The position numbers were made by a program, and so were the translations under genes. Below the pieces are notes generated by a model, which saw only the letters and a list, made by a program, of their open reading frames with translations, had not been told where the DNA came from and did not search any database. Positions 43,535-52,016 of a DNA stretch of 64,000 nt are shown in pieces. Every line of letters starts with the position of its first letter. Position 1 is the first letter of the stretch. This DNA comes from Myxococcales bacterium (GTDB lineage: Bacteria; Myxococcota_A; Polyangia; Polyangiales; Polyangiaceae): positions 124,001 to 188,000 of the forward strand of contig JADJKB010000021.1 of assembly GCA_016706225.1 (NCBI GenBank), read 5' to 3'.

Positions 43535-45451
43535 TCAGGCAGAAGACGCGCGGCCCGGAGGTTTTGACGTGCTTCGCCCGGACGCCTGAGCATGGCGCCA
43601 GCGGCGATTCTCCGCCCGGAGGACCTTGAGTACGTCCGTGCCCCACGGTTGTTCGGCCAGCAACGCGTCGGCGTCCCGCCGCAAGCGGTCGTCCAGGCGA
43701 TTCTTCAAGGCCTCGGACAACGCCATCGCAAACATCAGCGACGACGCAAAGCGACGCTCCGCGTCCTTGGCCAACGCGAGCGCGAGCGCGCGGTCGACGT
43801 CGTCCCCGAGCCCAACCAGATCCGACGGCCGCACCGGCTGCACGTGGACCACGTTGTAGAGGGTGCTGGCGCTATCCGGACCGGTGAAGGCCGGTTTGCC
43901 GGTGAGCACACGGTAGGCGACGATCCCGAGCGCAAAGACGTCCGCGCGATGATCGACCGGCGCCCCCCGCGCTTGTTCGGGGGACATGTAGCTTGGCGTG
44001 CCGACCGCCGCCCCAAGCGTCAAGTCCTTCGCCGAGTCCAGGACCTTCGAGACCCCGAAATCGAGCACCTTCCAATGCGGGCGGCCCGAGCTCAGCAAGC
44101 GGAAGAGGTTCTGAGGTTTTAGGTCGCGGTGAACGATGCCATTCTCGTCCGCCTCCGCCAGGGCTGCTGCCACCTGTGACACGAGCTCCAGTGCCTCGCC
44201 CGTGCCCAGCCGTCCTTTGTCCCTGAGGACCTGGGCGAGATCCGCGCCCTCCAGCAGCTCCATCACCAGAAACGGTGCGCCGCCGTCGGCCACGCCGTGG
44301 TCGAAGACCTTTACGACGTGCTTCGACTCGAGCTTCGCGGCGATGTCCGACTCCCGAAAGAAACGCTCCAGCGCCGAGGCATCTTCAGCCAGGGCCGCGC
44401 TCAAGAATTTCACCGCCACTGGTCGCTCGGCGCCCTGCTCCCAGCCCCGATAGACCTCACCCATGGCGCCGCGGCCGATCACCTCGCCAATCAGGTACTT
44501 CCCCAGCTTCTGGTCGGTGAACCGGCCTTCCTTCGCCGCGCGCTCCTGATCGAGCTCGGCTCGCACTTCATTCAGCAGCGCCTCGCGCTTGCGGATTTGC
44601 CTCGCGGCGCGCTCCAGGCGATCGAACGCCGCCAGCGTCGCCCGCCGGCTGCTGCGCGCCATCCAGAAGGTCGCAAAAAATAGCACCTGACACACCCCGG
44701 CCACCGCGATCATCGAGGACAGCTCGGGGGTCGACAGCGCCATCACGGCGCGATCAGTCGGGAGCACACCGAGCATCGCTGCCATTCCGAGCGCGAGATA
44801 ACCGATGGCTCCCGTCAAGTAGATGGCCCAGCCCGAGCGCGGCGAGTCGCCGACGCCGAAGAAGTAGACCCCGATGTACATGGCGATGATCGTCGGTGAA
44901 AAGATGCCCACGTAGTAGACCACCGCGAGGATCGTCGCGACGCAGCACAGTCCCTGGAACAGGAGTTTGTTGGCGCTGTAACGCTCGGGATTTCGGAACT
45001 CGACCAGGAGCCAGGTCGTGACCGCCAGAGTGAAGCTGATCACGAAGGTAGCCAACCAACGCCCGGGCGATTCCCGCTCCGGCAACCAGACCGCGACGAG
45101 GCCAGCGACCGCGGCGGCGATCACCAAGCGGAAGAGCGCAACGGCACGCGCATGCTCTTCGCTCTTCAGAATCAGCGGGGCGGCGGTCGTGACCCCGCTG
45201 GCGGCGCCCCGAGTGAGAGGCAAACCGGTGACCCCGGTCACGCCGCTGATGGTGCGGGAGGCGGTCTCGTTGCTGCTCGTGCTGGTCGAGCTGCCCTCGC
45301 TGGCTTCGGCCGCCTCCGGCGAGTGCCCGGTACCGCTCGGCTGTGCTGCCTCCGCGCGCGGCCTGATGTCCACTTGAGTGGGTTCATCCGGCGCCGCCGC
45401 GCGCGCGGGCAGCGCTCCTCCGTCCTGATCGTCCGGATGCTCGGAGGGCAT
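43535..45451 (-). CDS. Membrane Ser/Thr protein kinase with C-terminal kinase domain
   Basis: 638 residues from ATG at 45451 (MPSEHPDDQDGG). Order differs from the common PknB layout: ~80 polar residues; a membrane domain of about six helices ~100-275 (FRLVIAAAVAGLVAVWL, IIAMYIGVYFFGVGD, LTGAIGYLALGMAAMLG); a helical linker; then the kinase ~325-590 with GRGAMGEVYRG, VAVKFLS (Lys), HRDLKPQNLF (catalytic Asp), DFGVSK and GTPSYMSPEQARG. All catalytic residues are present. It could phosphorylate FHA-domain partners such as the activator gene near 25 kb, an idea only. Convergent with selB and divergent from the E1 gene. Confidence 0.93.
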   Translation of the reverse strand: MPSEHPDDQDGGALPARAAAPDEPTQVDIRPRAEAAQPSGTGHSPEAAEASEGSSTSTSSNETASRTISGVTGVTGLPLTRGAASGVTTAAPLILKSEEHARAVALFRLVIAAAVAGLVAVWLPERESPGRWLATFVISFTLAVTTWLLVEFRNPERYSANKLLFQGLCCVATILAVVYYVGIFSPTIIAMYIGVYFFGVGDSPRSGWAIYLTGAIGYLALGMAAMLGVLPTDRAVMALSTPELSSMIAVAGVCQVLFFATFWMARSSRRATLAAFDRLERAARQIRKREALLNEVRAELDQERAAKEGRFTDQKLGKYLIGEVIGRGAMGEVYRGWEQGAERPVAVKFLSAALAEDASALERFFRESDIAAKLESKHVVKVFDHGVADGGAPFLVMELLEGADLAQVLRDKGRLGTGEALELVSQVAAALAEADENGIVHRDLKPQNLFRLLSSGRPHWKVLDFGVSKVLDSAKDLTLGAAVGTPSYMSPEQARGAPVDHRADVFALGIVAYRVLTGKPAFTGPDSASTLYNVVHVQPVRPSDLVGLGDDVDRALALALAKDAERRFASSLMFAMALSEALKNRLDDRLRRDADALLAEQPWGTDVLKVLRAENRRWRHAQASGRSTSKPPGRASSA

Positions 45452-45630
45452 AATCCCGAGTCGGAGCGTAGCGCCGAGGGCCCCGGCCGCGCAAAGGCGC
45501 GCGACCCATCTGACCGAGCGTTGGACGGATGCCCCTGCAATTCGGGCCTCGTGCGCTCCCGAACAAAAGGCGCCGGTCCGCGCGATTTTGCTGGAGATAA
45601 CCCACGCTCCCGCGAGTAGGCTGCCGGCAA

Positions 45631-47787
45631 ATGTCACTCGAGAGAGTGCGCCAGCTCGTCGCTCGCTTCTGCGAGGTCGTCAAAAGCCACCAACGTCGCG
45701 CGGCGCGCCCCGATTGGGATCTCGAGCCGCTGCTCGGCTGCGAGCTCCTCGAGTCGATGCTCTTGACACGCCAGCTCGATCTCACCGCGCACGAGCTCCG
45801 AGGCCGAGGGCACGGGCACTACACCATCTGCAGCACGGGGCACGAGGCCAACGTGGTCCTCGGCCGCCTCACCGGCCCGAGCGATCCAGCGCTGCTCCAC
45901 TACCGAAGCGGCGCCGTGCAGGTCGAGCGTGCTCGCCAGGTCCCTGGAGTCGACAGCGTGCGGGACATCGTCTTGTCGTTGGTGGCCTCGAGCGAGGAGC
46001 CAATCAGCGGCGGACGACACAAGGTCTTGGGAAGCAAACCACTCGGCATCATCCCGTCGACCAGCACCATCGCCTCGCATCTGCCGCGGGCCTTGGGGCT
46101 CGCCTTTGCCCTCGAGCGCGCGCCGCGACTCGGCGTCGAAGTGCCCGGCGCCCGCAATTCGATCGCCGTGGCCAGCTTTGGCGACGCGAGCTTGAACCAC
46201 TCGACCGCGCTCGGCGCGTTGAACGCCGTGAGCTGGACGCTGCACCAGAACCTGCCCATGCCGCTGCTCGTGGTGTGTGAGGACAACGGCCTCGGGATCA
46301 GCGTTCGGACCCCCGAGCACTGGGTCGAGACACGCCTCCGAGCCGTGCCCCACCTGGCGTACTTTCGCGCCGATGGCTGGGATCTGGCCTCGACGTTCCG
46401 CACGGCCCGCGCTGCGGTGCAGCACTGCAGGAAGACCCGCCGGGCCGCGGTTCTGCATCTCTCGATGGTCCGGCTGCTCGGGCACGCTGGTAGCGACGTC
46501 GACACCACCTACCGTACTCAAACGGAGCTCGAGGACGCCGAGCGCCGGGATCCCGTGCTCCGCGCCGCCCTCGATCTCATCGACGCGGGCGCCCTCGACG
46601 CCGAGGCGGTGCTCGAGATGCGCGCTGCCGCGGCAGCCCGGGTGGAAGAAGCCGCGCGCATCGCCATCGATCGCCCCAAGCTCACGTCCCGCGCCCAGGT
46701 GCTCCGCGCCGTCGCCAACCCTTGCGACGAGATCGTGCGGGCCGCGGCCACTCTCGACGAGCGTGTGCGTTCTTCGCAGCCGATGACGCTGGCCCAGGGC
46801 ATCAACGCCGCGTTGGTCGAAGCGATGGAGCGCTTTCCGAACGTGATCTTGTTCGGGGAGGACGTCGCCAAGAAGGGCGGCGTGTACGGCGTCACCAAGG
46901 GGCTGCTCGCGAAGGCCGGACCACTGCGCGTGTTCAACACGCTGCTCGACGAACAGACCATCCTGGGGCTCGCGCTCGGTACCGCCACGCTCGGCCTGCT
47001 CCCGGTGCCGGAGATCCAGTACCTCGCCTACCTGCACAACGCGGAAGACCAGCTGCGCGGCGAAGCTGCCACGATGCAGTTCTTCTCGGACCGCGCCTAC
47101 GACAACCCGATGGTCGTGCGCATCGCGGGGCTGGCCTACCAGAAGGGTTTTGGCGGCCACTTTCACAACGACAACTCCCTCGCCGTGTTGCGCGACATTC
47201 CCGGGCTGCTGGTGGCGGTGCCCGCCCGCGGCGACGACGCTGTCGAGCTCTACCGCACGGCTTTTACCCTGGCCCGTGAGGCGCGGCGCATCGTCGTGCT
47301 GATCGAGCCCATCGCGCTCTATCACACCCGAGATTTGCACGACGACGGCGACGGCGCCTGGGCCGCGCCCTTGCCAGCGACGAGCACCCCGTCGGGACGG
47401 GCTCGCGTGTATCACGCCGACGCCCGCGATTTGCTGATCGCCAGCTACGGAAATGGCCTCTGGATGAGCCTGCGCGTGGCGCGGCGCATCGAGCACGAGC
47501 TCGGCAAACGTGCCCGTGTTCTGGATCTCAGATGGCTGGTGCCGCTGCCGGAAGCAGAGGTCGTTCAGCACGCGGTCGAGTGCGGCAAACTGCTGGTGGT
47601 CGACGAGTGCCGAAGGAGCGGAAGCGTGTCGGAGGCGCTGGCCGCCGCCCTGCTCGACGCGAAGGCAGCCGTAGGCTTCGAACGGGTCAACGCCGCCGAC
47701 AGCTTCATCCCCCTGGGTGACGCCGCGAACCTGGTGCTGGTGGACGAGGTCGAAATCTTCGAGGCGGCCCGGCGCCTCTTGTCCTGA
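45631..47787 (+). CDS. 2-oxoacid dehydrogenase E1 component, alpha and beta fused
   Basis: 718 residues from ATG 45631. Residues ~30-375 are the E1 alpha part: SGRHKVLGS, then the TPP motif starting GDASLNHSTALGALNAVS (~183) and ending VVCEDNGLGISVRTPEH. From ~385 the E1 beta part: MTLAQGINAALVEAMERFPN, FGEDVAKKGGVYGVTKGL, VPEIQYLAYLHNAEDQLRGE, GFGGHFHNDNSLAV and a C-terminal transketolase domain (GRARVYHADARDLLIASYG). Oxidatively decarboxylates a 2-oxo acid, probably branched-chain or pyruvate. In most bacteria the two chains are separate. No E2 or E3 gene is near. Confidence 0.93.
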   Translation: MSLERVRQLVARFCEVVKSHQRRAARPDWDLEPLLGCELLESMLLTRQLDLTAHELRGRGHGHYTICSTGHEANVVLGRLTGPSDPALLHYRSGAVQVERARQVPGVDSVRDIVLSLVASSEEPISGGRHKVLGSKPLGIIPSTSTIASHLPRALGLAFALERAPRLGVEVPGARNSIAVASFGDASLNHSTALGALNAVSWTLHQNLPMPLLVVCEDNGLGISVRTPEHWVETRLRAVPHLAYFRADGWDLASTFRTARAAVQHCRKTRRAAVLHLSMVRLLGHAGSDVDTTYRTQTELEDAERRDPVLRAALDLIDAGALDAEAVLEMRAAAAARVEEAARIAIDRPKLTSRAQVLRAVANPCDEIVRAAATLDERVRSSQPMTLAQGINAALVEAMERFPNVILFGEDVAKKGGVYGVTKGLLAKAGPLRVFNTLLDEQTILGLALGTATLGLLPVPEIQYLAYLHNAEDQLRGEAATMQFFSDRAYDNPMVVRIAGLAYQKGFGGHFHNDNSLAVLRDIPGLLVAVPARGDDAVELYRTAFTLAREARRIVVLIEPIALYHTRDLHDDGDGAWAAPLPATSTPSGRARVYHADARDLLIASYGNGLWMSLRVARRIEHELGKRARVLDLRWLVPLPEAEVVQHAVECGKLLVVDECRRSGSVSEALAAALLDAKAAVGFERVNAADSFIPLGDAANLVLVDEVEIFEAARRLLS

Positions 47788-47840
47788 GACCCCGGGGCTC
47801 CGGATTGCCAGGGCGGCGGCGCTCCGCTATCTCCGAACGG

Positions 47841-48443
47841 ATGTCGAAGATCGTCGAACTCTATTACGACTTCTCGAGCCCCAACGCCTATTTCGCGGCG
47901 CTGATGTTGCCGGCCATCGCCGAGCGCACGTCGGCGACCATCGAGTACCGCCCGTTTTTCCTGGGGGGTTTGTTCAAGCTGCTGGACGTGTCGCAGACGC
48001 CGGGCATGACCAGCCCGGAAAAGAGCGCGGCGAGCCTGCTGGACCTGCAGCGCTGGAGCCAAAAACATCGCATCCCGTTCCGCTTCCCGTCTCGCTTTCC
48101 GATGAACACACTCCTTTCGCTGCGCATCGCGCTCTCGAGCCAGGAGCTCGGGCTCGCGCATCGAGCCTGGGCGGAGGCCGTCTTCGACGCCTACTGGGTC
48201 CAGGACCGTGACATCGCTGACGAGGCCGTGCTCGGCGAGCTGCTCTCGAAGCTCGGAGCCGACCCGAAGGTCGCGCTCGAGAGAGCTCGGGGGCCCGAAG
48301 CAAAAGCGGCGCTCAAGGCCTCGACCGAGGCGGCGCGCACTCGCGGAATCTTCGGTGCGCCGGCGTGTATCGTCGGGGACGACTTGTTCTTCGGCAAGGA
48401 CCGCCTGGACTTCGTCGAGGATGCGCTCAGAGCCTCGGCCTGA
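47841..48443 (+). CDS. 2-hydroxychromene-2-carboxylate isomerase / DsbA-like (GST kappa type)
   Basis: 200 residues from ATG at 47841. Begins KIVELYYDFSSPNAYFAALM, the SSP motif with active serine typical of HCCA isomerases and kappa GSTs, and not the CxxC of DsbA. FLGGLFKL and GIFGAPACIVGDDLFFGKDR (cis-Pro region) are also typical. Acts with glutathione on aromatic or other adducts in the cytoplasm. Lies 53 bp after the E1 gene on the same strand, perhaps in one transcript. Confidence 0.9.
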   Translation: MSKIVELYYDFSSPNAYFAALMLPAIAERTSATIEYRPFFLGGLFKLLDVSQTPGMTSPEKSAASLLDLQRWSQKHRIPFRFPSRFPMNTLLSLRIALSSQELGLAHRAWAEAVFDAYWVQDRDIADEAVLGELLSKLGADPKVALERARGPEAKAALKASTEAARTRGIFGAPACIVGDDLFFGKDRLDFVEDALRASA

Positions 48444-48460
48444 CCTGACCCTTTGAGCCC

Positions 48461-49966
48461 TCAGCGCTCGCGAGCGGCGGACGCCGCGGCTTTCTTCTTG
48501 CTCAGGGGCCTTCGCTTCTTCTTCGGCTTTGCGCCGACCGCCTTTTCCGGCGCCGGGGACGAGCTAGACGCCGCGAGGTCGGGGGCGTCGCTCATCAGCT
48601 CCGCGAGCGCCTGGTGGATGCCCTCGGAAAATACCGCGAGGTCGGGCAGGCGATCCCAGTCGCCAGTGAGTCCAAATCCGAGCGCGCCGTCGTAGGAGAG
48701 CACGGCGACACTGAGCGGGTTCTGCGCGAACACCGGCACGTAAGGAAACGCCTCGAGCATGCGCGCGCCCCGCAGGTAGAGCGGGAACTGAGGGCCCGGC
48801 ACGTTGGTGACGACCAGGTTCACCATGCGCTGGAGCGCCAGGGCGCGCCCCGCGAGCGAGAGCAAGGTCGGCGGGGCGTACTCGCCCAAGCGCACCCAGA
48901 AATCCGCGCCAACGGCCTGGCCGGAGCGCTTCAGATCGGCCATGCGATCTCGCAGGATCACGATGCAAGCTCTCGGATCGGGCTCACCGACCGGCAGCTC
49001 CGCCGCCATCATGCTGACTTTGTTGCCCCAGGTGCGAGCCTGCGACGCATCGCGCACGCTGACCGGGACCATGGCTTTCATGACCAAGCCCTCGACGTTC
49101 TCCCGGCGAGAGATCAGGAGTGTTCTCAGGGCGCTCGTGACCAGGCACAAGACGACGTCGTTCACCGTGCACTCGAAGCGCCGGCGCACCGCCTTCACGT
49201 CGGCCAGCTCCAGGCGCACCACGTCGTAGCGGCGGTGAGGGCCGATGCTGGCGTTCAGGCTGGTCATCGGCATCAGCTCGGTGGCCGCTCGCCCGAACGA
49301 CTTGATGCCATCCAGGATGTCCCGAGCCTTGTCGGCGAGCGGCTCACTGCCCTCGAGTTTGTCCATGACCCGGCGCGCGACAGCGCGTAGCTGACGCGGT
49401 CGCTCGGACAGGTCGAGCAAGGCGTCGCGGGTCAGCTCCGCGTCGCTGGGCTCCGGCTCGGGACTCCAGGGCTCGGCCTCGGGCGGCGGCGCGTCCGCCG
49501 CAAAATCCAGGAGCACCGTGCCGAGGTCGACGCCGCTGGCGCCGTCAATCAGGCAGTGGTGCGTCTTCTGGATGATGCCCCGGCGCCCGTCCTCCAGATC
49601 GAACACCCACATCTCCCACAGGGGCTTCCGTCGATCGAGGTTGTGGCTCATCACGCGCCCCATCAGGGCGAGAGCCTCGCGCTCGCCGCGGGGTTTGGGC
49701 AGGCCGGTCCAGCGCACGTGGAAGCGCAGGTCGAAGTGTGGATCGTCGACCCAGACCGGGCGATGCAGCCCGCCCGGCACCCAGCGCACCTTCTTCCGGA
49801 ACCGCGGCACGTGGTGCAAGCGGCGGGCGATGTGGTCGAAGATCTCGGCCTCGGTCAGGCCAATGTCCTCGAAGAACAAGAGCGAACCCACGTGCATGTG
49901 GGCGGTCGGGCTCTCGGCGTACAGAAACGATACGTCGAGGGCGGAGAGGCGTTCCCAGTGGCTCAT
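48461..49966 (-). CDS. Wax ester synthase / diacylglycerol acyltransferase (WS/DGAT)
   Basis: 501 residues. Begins MSHWERLSALDVSFLYAE; catalytic HHCLIDGASGVDL near residue 136 (HHxxxDG); NDVVLCLVTSALR near 265; NLVVTNVPGPQFPLYLRGAR near 385, all characteristic. Esterifies fatty alcohols or diacylglycerol with acyl-CoA, storing neutral lipid; acts on the inner membrane surface. The last ~30 residues are Lys/Arg/Ala-rich (KPKKKRRPLSKKKAAASAA), unlike the usual end. Convergent with the HCCA-isomerase-like gene; an acyl-CoA synthetase is at the window's left end. Confidence 0.94.
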   Translation of the reverse strand: MSHWERLSALDVSFLYAESPTAHMHVGSLLFFEDIGLTEAEIFDHIARRLHHVPRFRKKVRWVPGGLHRPVWVDDPHFDLRFHVRWTGLPKPRGEREALALMGRVMSHNLDRRKPLWEMWVFDLEDGRRGIIQKTHHCLIDGASGVDLGTVLLDFAADAPPPEAEPWSPEPEPSDAELTRDALLDLSERPRQLRAVARRVMDKLEGSEPLADKARDILDGIKSFGRAATELMPMTSLNASIGPHRRYDVVRLELADVKAVRRRFECTVNDVVLCLVTSALRTLLISRRENVEGLVMKAMVPVSVRDASQARTWGNKVSMMAAELPVGEPDPRACIVILRDRMADLKRSGQAVGADFWVRLGEYAPPTLLSLAGRALALQRMVNLVVTNVPGPQFPLYLRGARMLEAFPYVPVFAQNPLSVAVLSYDGALGFGLTGDWDRLPDLAVFSEGIHQALAELMSDAPDLAASSSSPAPEKAVGAKPKKKRRPLSKKKAAASAARER

Positions 49967-50009
49967 GACGCGTCGACTCTACGCGCGCACGAGACGGGGC
50001 CGGCTCGTC

Positions 50010-52004
50010 TCAGCAGCCACCATCCGCTCCGCCGCCGTCCGCGCCCCCGCCGTTTGGACAACACTTCGAGGCCGTACACGTCTCGCTACTCAGACATTTC
50101 TTGCCGCAGACGCCGCAGTTGTTGTCGTCGTTCGTGAGATCCGCGCAGCCGCCGCTGCAGCAGGTCTCGCTCGCCGAGCAGGTCTTCCCGCAGGTGCCGC
50201 AGTTCAGTTTGTCCGTCTGCTTGTTGACACAGGCCGTACCACACAGGTCCGGAGTGCCTCCCGTACAGTTGATGCCACAAGTTCCGCTCCCGCAGGTCGT
50301 TGTCCCGGTGCCCGCTGACGGACCCGGACACGGCGAGCAGTTCGTGCCGCAGCTCCCGACATCCGAGCTCGACTTACACAGGCCGCTGCAGTCGTGGTAG
50401 CCCGAGTCGCACGTCAGCTTGCAGGCGCCGGTGACGCAGTTGTTGGTGCCGTTTGACGGGTCCACGCACTTGGTCGCGCAGTTGTTGCAGTGGTTCTTGT
50501 CCGTCTGAAAGTCGAAACAACTGCTACCGCACTTGCCCGCGGTCGGCGGGCTACAGTTGATGCCACAAGTCCCGGCACTGCACGTCGCACTCCCGGTGCC
50601 GCTGCCGGGGCCGGGGCAGTTGGTGCACGCATTGTTGCAGCCGCCTCCAGAGCAGCAATGCGTCGGGTCACTCCCGTTCTGATAACACTGGGTCGTGCCA
50701 CACGACGCCCAGCCGCCATTGCAGTTGAAACCACAGCCGCCCCCACTGCACGTGGCCGAAGCGTTCGCGGGCGGGGTGCACTTCGAGCCGCAGCCACCGC
50801 AGTTGTTGATGTCCGTCGCCGTCGGCACACACACGCCGCTGCAGTTGGTCAGCCCGCTGCCGCAGGCCTGCGCACAGGTGCCGGCGTTGCACACCACGCT
50901 GCCGCCCGAGGGCGCCTGACAGACGAAGCCAGAGCCACACCCCCCGCAGTTGTTCTTGTCCTGAAGGATGTTGATCTCGCAACCGTTGGCCTTGTTGCCA
51001 TCACAGTCCGCGAACCCGGCCTTGCAGGCGGTGTAGCTGCACGCCCCGTTGTCGCAGAGCGCGGCCTGAGCATTTTGCGGATTGCAGGCCTTGCCGCAGA
51101 TGTTGCAGTGGAGCGGGTTGCTCTTGAGATCCGTCTCACAGCCGTTGTCGGGGTTGTTGTCGCAGTTGCCAAACCCGGGGAAACAAGCCAGCACACAGTT
51201 GCCACCCTGGCAGGTCGCGCCGCCGTTGGTCTCGTTGCAGGCCTTACCACAGGCCCCGCAGTTGCCCTTGTCCCCCTGGCTGATGTTGATCTCACAGCCG
51301 TTGACGTCGTTCTTGTCGCAGTTCGCCCAACCCCCACTGCACACCGTGACCACGCAGGTCTCTTGAGAGCAGGAGCTCTGGGCGTGGGGTAGTGAGCAGA
51401 CGTTGCCGCAGGTCTTGCAGTTGTTGGCGTCCGTCGCGAGGTCGACCTCACAGCCGTTCTGTTTGTTCAGGTCGCAGTCCTGCTTGGTGACACAGGCCGG
51501 ATTCCCGTCCGGGCAACACTGATTGACCTCGCACACGCCGCTCGTGCAGATCCAGCCCGGGCCCTGACCCGCGGCGGTGAGGCAGTTGTTTTCACACTTG
51601 CTGCAGTGTTCCTTGTCGCCCGTCAGGTCGGTCTCACAGCCGTCGACCGGGTTGCCGTTGCAGTCGTCCCAACCCGCATCACAGCTACCGACGGCGCAGT
51701 TTCCCGCGTTGCACTTGGCCTTCGCGTGGGGCAGAAGGCAGGGCGAGCACGCCGTCGAGTTGCTGCAGCCATACGCCGGCTCGTCCGCGGTCAGGCACAA
51801 CAAGTCTTTCGGGTTCTTCGGATCCGGGCACACCTTCGCGCCGGGGAAACACGTCCCGCCGCCCACCCCGGTCCCGCCGATGCCGCCGTCGGCGCCGGTT
51901 CCTCCGTCCGGCGAGAGGCCGCCCTCCTCCGTGATCCCGCAGCCCCCGAAGGCGGGCACCAGCATCAGCACAAAGCCCAAGGTAACGAGGAGTCGCCTGA
52001 CCAC
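50010..52004 (-). CDS. Secreted Cys-rich repeat protein
   Basis: 664 residues from GTG at 52004. Signal MVRRLLVTLGFVLMLVP ends GGCG (lipobox). The mature chain is nearly all tandem units of about 35-45 residues with the pattern CG-x-CGxxC and N/D before it (NNCGGCGSKC, NCGACGKACNE, NCKTCGNVCS, HCNICGKACN), spaced by GxCxxxCxxGWxxCDxNxxNGCE. Roughly 14 units with >80 cysteines. Similar repeats occur in Sorangium-like myxobacteria and are often mislabelled as tryptophan synthase alpha chain. Probably a disulfide-rich surface or matrix protein. Confidence 0.85.
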   Translation of the reverse strand: MVRRLLVTLGFVLMLVPAFGGCGITEEGGLSPDGGTGADGGIGGTGVGGGTCFPGAKVCPDPKNPKDLLCLTADEPAYGCSNSTACSPCLLPHAKAKCNAGNCAVGSCDAGWDDCNGNPVDGCETDLTGDKEHCSKCENNCLTAAGQGPGWICTSGVCEVNQCCPDGNPACVTKQDCDLNKQNGCEVDLATDANNCKTCGNVCSLPHAQSSCSQETCVVTVCSGGWANCDKNDVNGCEINISQGDKGNCGACGKACNETNGGATCQGGNCVLACFPGFGNCDNNPDNGCETDLKSNPLHCNICGKACNPQNAQAALCDNGACSYTACKAGFADCDGNKANGCEINILQDKNNCGGCGSGFVCQAPSGGSVVCNAGTCAQACGSGLTNCSGVCVPTATDINNCGGCGSKCTPPANASATCSGGGCGFNCNGGWASCGTTQCYQNGSDPTHCCSGGGCNNACTNCPGPGSGTGSATCSAGTCGINCSPPTAGKCGSSCFDFQTDKNHCNNCATKCVDPSNGTNNCVTGACKLTCDSGYHDCSGLCKSSSDVGSCGTNCSPCPGPSAGTGTTTCGSGTCGINCTGGTPDLCGTACVNKQTDKLNCGTCGKTCSASETCCSGGCADLTNDDNNCGVCGKKCLSSETCTASKCCPNGGGADGGGADGGC

Positions 52005-52016
52005 GACCTGAGCTTA

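Noticed and set aside
45634..47571. A 645-codon minus-strand frame antisense to the E1 gene
   Set aside because: No domain, His/Gly/Ala/Arg-rich; the plus strand encodes a complete E1 with all motifs.
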